From: Stentor roeselii
Taxonomy: Eukaryota > Ciliophora > Heterotrichea > Heterotrichida > Stentoridae
DNA length: 46,593 nt
Direction: 5' to 3'
NCBI GenBank assembly: GCA_006503475.1
Contig: RSEH01000325.1
Span: forward strand, 1-46,593
Below are positions 35,415 through 42,238 of the stretch, one piece after another. The position numbers were made by a program, and so were the translations under genes. Below the pieces are notes generated by a model, which was not told the DNA's origin, ran no database searches, and saw only the letters and a list, made by a program, of their open reading frames with translations. Position 1 is the first letter of the stretch; every line of letters begins with the position of its first letter.

Positions 35415-35795
35415 TTAGAATAAATTTTTAGGTGATCGAATGCGGAAAGTGATTGGATGTTCTTTTTGGTTAAGAAAATGGTCTTTTTTTGAAGACTTTT
35501 TTTCTTCTTCTGTGAATTTTGACTTGTTTTCAGATCGTTCTAGGGAAGAGTCTCCAGTAAATGCGCTTACGTGTCTGGGACGTGGGATTGGTTGAAGGAC
35601 AATTGAAGAAAAATTACGATGGTCTTGGGAAGAGGTCCGAAATTCACTGCTTCTTGAATAAACTGGGATTTCACTGTCTAGGTAGACTTGAGTTGGCTTT
35701 ATGCTCTTGTTAATTGGATGGATTAGTTCGAAGTCTTGTACTCTGGTTTTAAGACTTGAGTTAAGTTTGTATTTTTTTAGGAATTGAGTCGCCAT
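35415..35795 (-). CDS. Small polar protein, unknown
   Basis: 126 aa, Ser/Lys/Arg-rich with basic and acidic patches (FTEEEKKSSKKDHF) and no cysteine clusters, repeats or hydrophobic helices. Pro-Arg motif PIPRPRHV near the middle and a basic end (IRSPKNLF). Probably disordered. Start context TATAATATAT before ATG is typical of this window. No family recognised; existence rests on ORF length and start context alone. Confidence 0.5.
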   Translation of the reverse strand: MATQFLKKYKLNSSLKTRVQDFELIHPINKSIKPTQVYLDSEIPVYSRSSEFRTSSQDHRNFSSIVLQPIPRPRHVSAFTGDSSLERSENKSKFTEEEKKSSKKDHFLNQKEHPITFRIRSPKNLF

Positions 35796-36331
35796 ATATT
35801 ATAAGGCATCAGTTATTAAAGGCTGAATCTTTTACATATAAAAAAATCTCCTTAATTTTAGAGGAGTTTTTTTATCGGACTATTTGCTAGGGATAAGCTA
35901 GGTTCGAGGAATTATGGAAAACTGTTACAAATTGATTTGAATCATATAATAGAAAAAATTTTAGAGAATTAGTGGTAAGTGAAGTACAAGAGTTCTGAAA
36001 CTTAAAGGCTTATGATTTTCATTTATTAAAGTCATCTGGATTTAACTAAACAGATTGAAATTTTCATTTTTATGAGAATTTGCATATATCTATTACAATC
36101 TTAGGTCATAGTGCAAATTACTTGTAGAACTCCACAATGATATCAATAATCAACTAAAAAACTCTTAACTTTAAAATAAACGCTGCTTCATCTTTTAAAG
36201 TAAATAAATCAAATTAACGAAAAAAAGAAGAATTACTAAAAAAACCTTTAAATAAATTTATTTCATTTACTTCATCCATCCGGCTAGAATATTTCAAAGT
36301 TGTTCAAAAAATCTTATCTCTTTAATTAGAA
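35796..36331. other. Gene-free stretch between divergent genes
   Basis: About 535 nt, AT-rich, between two divergent start codons, so it may hold both promoters. The only structure is the inverted repeat at 35840-35873. A GGTTCGA at 35901-35907 looks like a tRNA B-box start but lacks the rest. Confidence 0.5.
35840..35873. repeat. Short inverted repeat (A7-TCTCCT / AGGAG-T7)
   Basis: AAAAAAA-T-CTCCT and AGGAG-TTTTTTT pair as a 12-bp stem with one bulge and a nine-base loop TAATTTTAG. In bacteria this would be a terminator; here it could be a Pol III terminator, a transcript 3'-end structure or chance. Confidence 0.6.
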
Positions 36332-36715
36332 ATGGATGCTTATATACTAAAGCTTAAATACACCCAGCTCTGTCTGCCAGTAAGCCAAAAACCAGAAAGT
36401 CGTGATTTTCCGAGAGCCAAGCTCAGAACTATAACCCCCAAATGCAGGAGTTCTCTACTAGACTTGAAGTCGCATGCTCGTCCCGAGACTCCGAAGCCTT
36501 CAGGCGTTTATAACTATTCAAGCCTGCTGATGATGAAAACCAGAATATCTCCAAGTATCCCCAAGACTCCAGGTCCCCAACGTCGTCAAAGTAGCAAAAC
36601 AACTTCAAAATCAAGCACATCAAAAGCAGGAGAATACGCAAAACAGCACTTCCGAGTGAAAAGTCCTAAAAAGGTGCAAACAATTCCCTTATCCAGCCTG
36701 AAGCTGTTAAGTTAA
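36332..36715 (+). CDS. Small basic Ser/Pro-rich protein
   Basis: 127 aa, strongly basic. After a short hydrophobic start (MDAYILKLKYTQLCLPV) the rest is Ser/Thr/Pro/Lys-rich with several S/T-P sites (RTITPKC, RPETPKPSG, SIPKTPGPQRR), suited to proline-directed phosphorylation. No fold recognised; likely disordered. Followed 22 nt later by the ankyrin gene, same strand. Confidence 0.55.
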   Translation: MDAYILKLKYTQLCLPVSQKPESRDFPRAKLRTITPKCRSSLLDLKSHARPETPKPSGVYNYSSLLMMKTRISPSIPKTPGPQRRQSSKTTSKSSTSKAGEYAKQHFRVKSPKKVQTIPLSSLKLLS

Positions 36716-36737
36716 CCATTCAAAATAATCTCTAATA

Positions 36738-37220
36738 ATGGGAAAAAATCATTCAAAGCCTTCAAAACCGTCTGAATCTCAAAACCTTCCAAAGACCTTC
36801 GAATTTTTCACATTTAGTTCCAGTCAGCCAAGCCAAAGTCAAGTCTTACAAGCGGCATACATGAAAAACCCAGGTTTAATAATCGATTTTTTCCACAAAG
36901 GTCTAGATCTAGAAATGAGTCTAAACCAAGAAAACTGGAGACTAATTCACGTGGCGAGTCAAACAGGAAACAAAGACCTTGCAAAATTCTTGCTATTAAA
37001 AAAAGTCGACATTAACACCCGAGAGTCAAGCCAGAACTGGACCCCTTTAATGGTCGCGGTTTTCAACAACCAGCCAGAAATCGTAAAACTTTTGATTTCG
37101 TCAAAAGCTGATCAAAGCTTGGTTGATAAGGACGGGATGACTGCCCTGGCTTATGCTCTGCAGTTTAACAATAGGAACATATTTAAAATACTTAACTCGA
37201 AGTCGTTGTTTTATACTTAG
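36738..37220 (+). CDS. Ankyrin-repeat protein with N-myristoylation signal
   Basis: 160 aa. The N-terminus MGKNHSKPS fits myristoylation (Gly2, Ser6, basic following). Two full ankyrin repeats and a third partial span about 60-155: NWRLIHVASQTGNKDLAKFL, NWTPLMVAVFNNQPEIVKLL and GMTALAYALQFNNRNIFKIL. Small size suggests an adaptor on a membrane. Partner unknown. Followed by the GYF gene after 10 nt, and preceded by the basic protein after 22 nt, all same strand. Confidence 0.85.
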   Translation: MGKNHSKPSKPSESQNLPKTFEFFTFSSSQPSQSQVLQAAYMKNPGLIIDFFHKGLDLEMSLNQENWRLIHVASQTGNKDLAKFLLLKKVDINTRESSQNWTPLMVAVFNNQPEIVKLLISSKADQSLVDKDGMTALAYALQFNNRNIFKILNSKSLFYT

Positions 37221-37230
37221 ATACCGATAA

Positions 37231-37872
37231 ATGGCAAGTGTTTCGAGAGTCAAAAGAGTGAAGGACTGGAGGAAGAAAGAAAGTAATAAAGCGAAATTGA
37301 AGTATTCACGTGATTTGATACTTTCAATGTACTTGGCTTCTGAGGTGCCTGCTTTGGTTGTTCCGGATAATTTGATATCGAATCAAAGTCTTCCGCCAAT
37401 TTTGCAGGGTGTTGAGAAGGTTTCTTGTCAGAACAGCAGAAAACCTGGAAAAGTGAAGAAAAGAGAAAAATCAGTGAATTATAAAATTGCTATTTGTCAA
37501 ACTACTCCTGATGAAAACTTGGAAACTGAAGAACAACCTGGAAAAAGCTTGTCTCTTTCTTTTATTGATGACAAAAAAGAGATTTTCGAGTCTTATGTTA
37601 AATACCCTGAAGGACTTTTCAATAGTTTTATTGGAAAAAATCCTTTCGCTGAAGTGATTAATTTGAATTGCTCGAGAAATGCAGGAAATGTTTTTCCTTT
37701 GAATAAAAGTTTTGAAAGGATTTGGTTTTACAAGGATTTACTTGGAAAGACTCAAGGACCTTTTTCAAGTGTCGAGATGTTTAACTGGACAGCAGCCGGG
37801 TACTTCACCAGTCATTTGATGATAGCAAGAGGAGAAAAAAGTCAATTTTTCGCACTTCGAGCTTTTAATTAA
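37231..37872 (+). CDS. GYF-domain protein
   Basis: 213 aa. The first 150 residues are polar and basic at the start (VKRVKDWRKKESNKAKLKYS). The last 53 residues are a GYF domain: WFYKDLLGKTQGPFSSVEMF, then NWTAAGYF, the family's W-x-Y-x-D-x2-G-x2-QGPFS...W...GYF pattern. GYF domains bind Pro-rich ligands (PPG-phi type) in splicing, translational repression and mRNA decay; GIGYF proteins partner 4EHP in animals. A class II eIF4E is in the same window at 21142, but any link is speculative. Ends 11 nt before the convergent gene. Confidence 0.88.
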   Translation: MASVSRVKRVKDWRKKESNKAKLKYSRDLILSMYLASEVPALVVPDNLISNQSLPPILQGVEKVSCQNSRKPGKVKKREKSVNYKIAICQTTPDENLETEEQPGKSLSLSFIDDKKEIFESYVKYPEGLFNSFIGKNPFAEVINLNCSRNAGNVFPLNKSFERIWFYKDLLGKTQGPFSSVEMFNWTAAGYFTSHLMIARGEKSQFFALRAFN

Positions 37873-37883
37873 AGTTAATCTGG

Positions 37884-38528
37884 TTAATACACCTCGTCGC
37901 CACCTGCTGCCACCCACCGCCATCGATTTTGTTTCAGTTGTTTTCTCTTCGGCACAGGCACCGTTGTAGTTTCAGGTCCTACAGCGACTTCCACAGGTAT
38001 TTCTGAATCATCTGTCATCATCAGCCTTTTAATCGTGCTCATTTTCCTCATTTTCCCCATCGAAATCATTTTCTCTGAATAGTTCAAGGCCAGGGTGTTA
38101 GAATCAACTTTTTTCGACTTTTGTCCTGTTGGAAGAGTTTTCACAGTGTTGAATAAAATCGACTCTTTTGCTGACTGTTGGGAAAAACTCTGCATTTTTA
38201 AAGGTTTTTTCAAAGAAACTGGAAATTTCGGAGGTTTTGGACTTGGTTGAATAAGTTTTGATTGAAGTGGCTTTGAAAGTTTTAATGATTTGGTTGATTT
38301 GAAGATCGGGTTTTGAAAGGTTGAACTTGAGTGCAATGAAAGGCTTGGCTTTAAGGATTGAAGAAAGGTTGATTGAAGGGATAGGGTTGATGAGGAACTG
38401 TTGCTTATTGTTCGGTTGTGGCTGTAGACGTTTAGACAGTCTTTTGATGAACTGTCACTGCTTGGGTTGCGGCGGTGTCTTCTAAATGCTCGCAGGTCTC
38501 GGCTGTATGGGTTGTAATCATCTTCCAT
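37884..38528 (-). CDS. Ser/Lys-rich disordered protein
   Basis: 214 aa from ATG 38528; the upstream extension would use TTG. Composition is dominated by Ser, Lys, Leu and Pro with runs such as SNSSSSTLSLQS and KLSKPLQSKLIQPSPKPP. A Val/Glu/Pro stretch near the end (EIPVEVAVGPETTTVPVP) leads to a basic/Trp end (KRKQLKQNRWRWVAAGGDE). No domain recognised. Likely a phosphorylated unstructured protein. Confidence 0.6.
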   Translation of the reverse strand: MEDDYNPYSRDLRAFRRHRRNPSSDSSSKDCLNVYSHNRTISNSSSSTLSLQSTFLQSLKPSLSLHSSSTFQNPIFKSTKSLKLSKPLQSKLIQPSPKPPKFPVSLKKPLKMQSFSQQSAKESILFNTVKTLPTGQKSKKVDSNTLALNYSEKMISMGKMRKMSTIKRLMMTDDSEIPVEVAVGPETTTVPVPKRKQLKQNRWRWVAAGGDEVY

Positions 38529-38843
38529 TATTTGGTCGGAAAACGATGAGGTACTCAAAATAAAATTACAAGGATATTTTGATAGGATTTAGTTTGGAAA
38601 TTTTATGCCGGGTTTCATTTTTTTAAGATTATTAAAGAAATTTTCGCTTATATATTATGTTTTTCATTTTTATTTATAAATTGAATCATATAAAATAAGG
38701 ATAGTTTAAAAGAATGGTTGCTTTAAATATTTTTGGTTTATCTTTAAGTATTACAATTTTAATAATAAACATTTAAAACTTTAGGGTTTTATAATAATTT
38801 GAGTAACTTAGAATGCTAAAAGTTTTATTCTTGATTCTTATAA
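38529..38843. other. Gene-free AT-rich stretch
   Basis: About 315 nt between the Ser-rich gene and the GPCR-PIPK pseudogene. I see no frame or repeat. It may be the old promoter region of the pseudogene. Confidence 0.5.
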
Positions 38844-40066
38844 ATGGTAAATCAAAACTTCGAAGATTTTTTTGAATATCTTGCAATTTTATGGATGGTC
38901 TTTCAATACTTTTATCTATTTGGGCAATTATAGTACACTTTTTTATAAAAAAACTACTACGTCATCCGGGTGATTTGATATTATTGTGTATAATTGGGCA
39001 AATGCTAGTAAAAATATTGGTTTTAATAAATCTATTTTATTTTATCTGGTTGTGCGAATTTGTAATAATAATCGAGAATTTTCATCGTTTTGTATCTTAT
39101 ACCTGTGTGTCCAAGTTTATTTTAGAATAAAAATTAGGATGAGAGGTATTTTTAGATTACAACGTGTTATATACATCATATCTGCTTTTTTATTTTCAAT
39201 TTTTATATCTAGTTCAATTTTATCAATAATATTATATGAAAATATTTGCCAAAATCGAACATTATCCTTCTTAGAAGGCATATTATTATTAGATACCTAA
39301 AGTATTCTTGATAAAGTTGAATTAATTTTACTGTACATTTTTGTCTTTATAATTCTTACAAAAATTTGATTCAATTTACGAAAATCAAGAAGATAAAAAA
39401 ATGATAAACTTTATCACAAGTGACAATAAGTATATATTTAAAATAATAACAAAGAAAGAAAAAGATTTAATTATAAACACTCTAGAAAATAAGTATATAA
39501 ATAGAGTGGTAAATCAAAGCTGTTTCGTGAAAATTGTTGGTGTTTTCGGATTAAACCATTTAATTATCGACTTTTTAGTGATGGAAATTCCTGTAGATCA
39601 ATTTAAGGACGCTATAGTTTTCAATATTAAAGGTTTTCCAAAAAAAAATGATATTCTTTTTTGATTATCTTATTCCACAGTACGGAGTAGTCCTTCATGA
39701 TGAAAATCTTATTGAAAGTCGTTATAAACTGAATCTAAGTACTTATGAAACTTTAAAAGTGGTAGATATGATTTTGAAAGATTTGGATTTTGAGTGGAAT
39801 GAAAGTTACACAATATTCAATTTTAATTTGTTTTTACAGGCCAGATGTTAAGGTAAACTCAAGATATGTTGTAAAAAGAATTAACGAACTTATGCAATAA
39901 GTATTATAGACTATTGGAATCATGTAAATATTTTAAAGAGATTTTAAATATTCATTCAAAATTTAATTAAAGGCTCTGAAGATACTTTAATCAATGATCC
40001 TAAGTCTTACAAGTTAAGACTTTTTCAATTCTTCAACATAATAATTAACGATATTCACGATCAATA
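38844..40066 (+). pseudogene. Decayed tandem copy of the GPCR-PIP kinase gene
   Basis: Fragments in several frames line up in order with the intact gene at 40259-42154. They include LLRHPGDLILL (intact: LLRPPGDLIFC), CILYLCVQVYFRI (intact: CILCLCIEITFKL), FITSDNKYIFKIITKKE (intact: FFTSDNKFVVKTITRKE), PQYGVVLHDENLIESRYKL (intact: PRYGLLLKDLNLIESKYEL), TYAISIID (identical) and YKLRLFQFFN (intact: YKLRLLKFFS). Several frameshifts and stops separate them, and TM4-TM7 through the start of the kinase domain is mostly missing, a deletion of several hundred nt. The kinase GSTV-N-R is GFPKK, and the DYSIL motif is lost (SYTIF). No long frame survives, so it is non-functional as kinase or receptor. 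Boundary positions are approximate. Confidence 0.9.
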
Positions 40067-40258
40067 ATTTTTTAAAGTTTTAATTCCACAAACTATTATT
40101 TCTTATAAAACCACTAATTCAAAACTAATTTCCTTAAAAAATTATTCCTAAAATAATTTCCTTAAAAAAAAATTACCTTCTGACCCATAGTCTATAATTT
40201 ATAATCCATTCTCTTATAAAACCTTAAATCTTTAACTCTTCTTTTCAAGTCTTTACAA

Positions 40259-42154
40259 ATGGAACCCTACTCAATAGCATACATTACGATCGTCACTTTC
40301 TCGCTGCTATTATCGTCATTTGTGCTGATAGTTCATTTGCTTATCCCAAAACTTTTACGTCCACCTGGCGATTTAATCTTTTGCCAGTCAATAGCTCAGG
40401 TAATGATCGATCTTCACTGGTACAGTGTCTTCTTTAGTGCTCAAGTGAATGAAGACAGTAAAATGTGCATGTTTACTGGGGCTATTACTGTCTTTTTCAC
40501 TACTTTTTCATCAAATTGCATCTTGTGCTTGTGTATTGAGATAACCTTTAAATTGGCGAACAGGATAAGCACTCATAACAAACTAAGGAGAATTATTTAT
40601 TATTCTGCGATGATTTCATTTTCATCGTTTCTTTTGATACTAGCTGCAGTTCACGGAGATTTCGGATATTCATCTATCGGATCATGTTCCTTAAAGCCAT
40701 CTTCAATAACCTCATACATAAGGCTATCAAATTTCGCAATCGATATAATAATCCAAATCGTGCTAATAATCCACATCCTAAAAAAAATCGGAAAAATCTA
40801 CTCAAAAGTGACTTTAAACTATTTCCTAGTAGTAGTATCCGATTCAGTTTTCATAATATTAGCGAATCTCCTCAAGTACATATCATACGCAATAAAAGAC
40901 CAAAATTCCAAATTAATCCTTCTCCAAATTTCCAGTTTCATAGCAGCAGGGACAGGAATAGCGATAGGTCTAAGCCGCCTTTACAACAAGCGCCTTTTAT
41001 CCGAACTTTTATGGAAGTTAAGAAAAAAACCAAAAGTTTCTCTTTCCCATTCAATAAATTCTCATCAATCAGAATCAGACAGTTCCTTATTAATGAGCAA
41101 CATCTACAACATGGGAGATTTATTTGAAAGTATAACCAGCAAGTCCTTAGCACAGATGTTGATAACAATTTTCATCAAATCTTCAGAGTACAAAATCGAA
41201 GTCGAACATGAAAACGAGTTTGATGAGTTTTTGTTTAACGAAGAAAACTTTAGAGAACTTTCTGGAGAGTTAGGGGTGAGGTCTATAAATGAAAGTAATT
41301 AAAATTCAGTATTTGTTCCTGGACTTTGCCTTGTTGAGTACTTGCCTAGTTACTTTGAAGAGATAAGGCAGGATATTGGTTTGAGCAATTCAGAGTTTTT
41401 CTTGTAGGTGTTAAACAGATCTTTTAGTTTACATGAAAATCTTGCAAAGATGCATTCGATTAAAAAAGCCTCTGGGGGTAGAAGTAATGCTACGATTTTT
41501 TTTACTAGTGACAATAAGTTCGTGGTGAAGACTATTACCAGGAAGGAAAGAAGGTTTTTTTTAAAGGAAATTATCCAGAAGTATCGAGAAAGGGTTAAAA
41601 ATTCCAGCTTTTTAGTCAGAATTGTTGCAGTTTTTAGACTAACACCTGCGAATGTCGACTATTTGATCATGGAAAACACGGTCAGTCAAATAGAAAAAGC
41701 TGTTGTTTTTGATATTAAAGGGTCCACTGTGAATAGAAAAGTTGATGTTTCCTTTGATTATCAACAACCGAGATATGGGTTACTGCTCAAAGACTTGAAT
41801 CTTATTGAAAGTAAATATGAACTGGTCTTGAGCAAGGAACAAAGCCAAGAAATGCTTTCAACTATTTTAAGTGATTTGGAAATGCTTCACTCGGTGGAAG
41901 CTACTGATTATTCTATTTTAATCTGCTTTTACCAGCCGGATTGCAAGTTCACGTCGAGATATGTGGTTCAAGGCACTTCCATGACATATGCTATCAGCAT
42001 CATTGATTTTTTGCAGGAATTTAACTTTTTCAAGAAATCTGAAAGATTATTCAAGAAAATCGTTTACGATTCTCAAGAAATATCAGTGGCTGAACCTGGA
42101 TTATACAAGTTACGATTGTTGAAGTTTTTTAGTGATTTGATAAAAATTTCTTGA
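40259..42154 (+). CDS. GPCR-PIP kinase fusion (7TM receptor plus phosphatidylinositol phosphate kinase), three exons
   Basis: Exons 40259-41294, 41310-41403 and 41419-42154 give 621 aa. Residues about 1-245 have seven membrane helices, with LLRPPGDLIF in the first loop, like the Pro-Gly-Asp loop seen in GPCR-PIPKs of Dictyostelium and oomycetes. After a Ser-rich linker the PIPK domain (about 300-621) has ATP-binding Lys414 in KFVVKT, DIKGSTVNR (475-483) and catalytic Asp540 in TDYSIL. The two introns fall in the kinase N-lobe; splicing restores VPGLCLVEYLPSYFEEI and the run into SFSLHENL, as in PIP5K/PIP4K proteins. Receptor and kinase in one chain would couple an external cue to PIP2 or PIP synthesis; ligand and lipid specificity are unknown. 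It lies 192 nt downstream of a decayed copy of itself. Confidence 0.94.
41295..41309 (+). other. 15-nt intron (first) in GPCR-PIPK
   Basis: GTAATTAAAATTCAG, phase 1, with in-frame TAA. Splicing continues the kinase N-lobe. Confidence 0.93.
41404..41418 (+). other. 15-nt intron (second) in GPCR-PIPK
   Basis: GTAGGTGTTAAACAG, phase 2, with in-frame TAG. Splicing restores SEFFLSFSLHENL, the conserved run before the PIPK glycine loop. Confidence 0.93.
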
Positions 42155-42238
42155 ATAATTGATAAAACCATTCACTTAATCAAATTTAAATAATTTCCAT
42201 AACACCCTAAAAAGTCTTTCAATAAACACTAATCCTAA

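Noticed and set aside
35881-35920. tRNA gene suggested by GGTTCGA
   Set aside because: The B-box is incomplete and no A-box, cloverleaf or acceptor stem is visible.
41408-42154. Separate kinase-fragment gene
   Set aside because: It begins with GTG inside a PIPK domain; two introns join it to the upstream 7TM frame.
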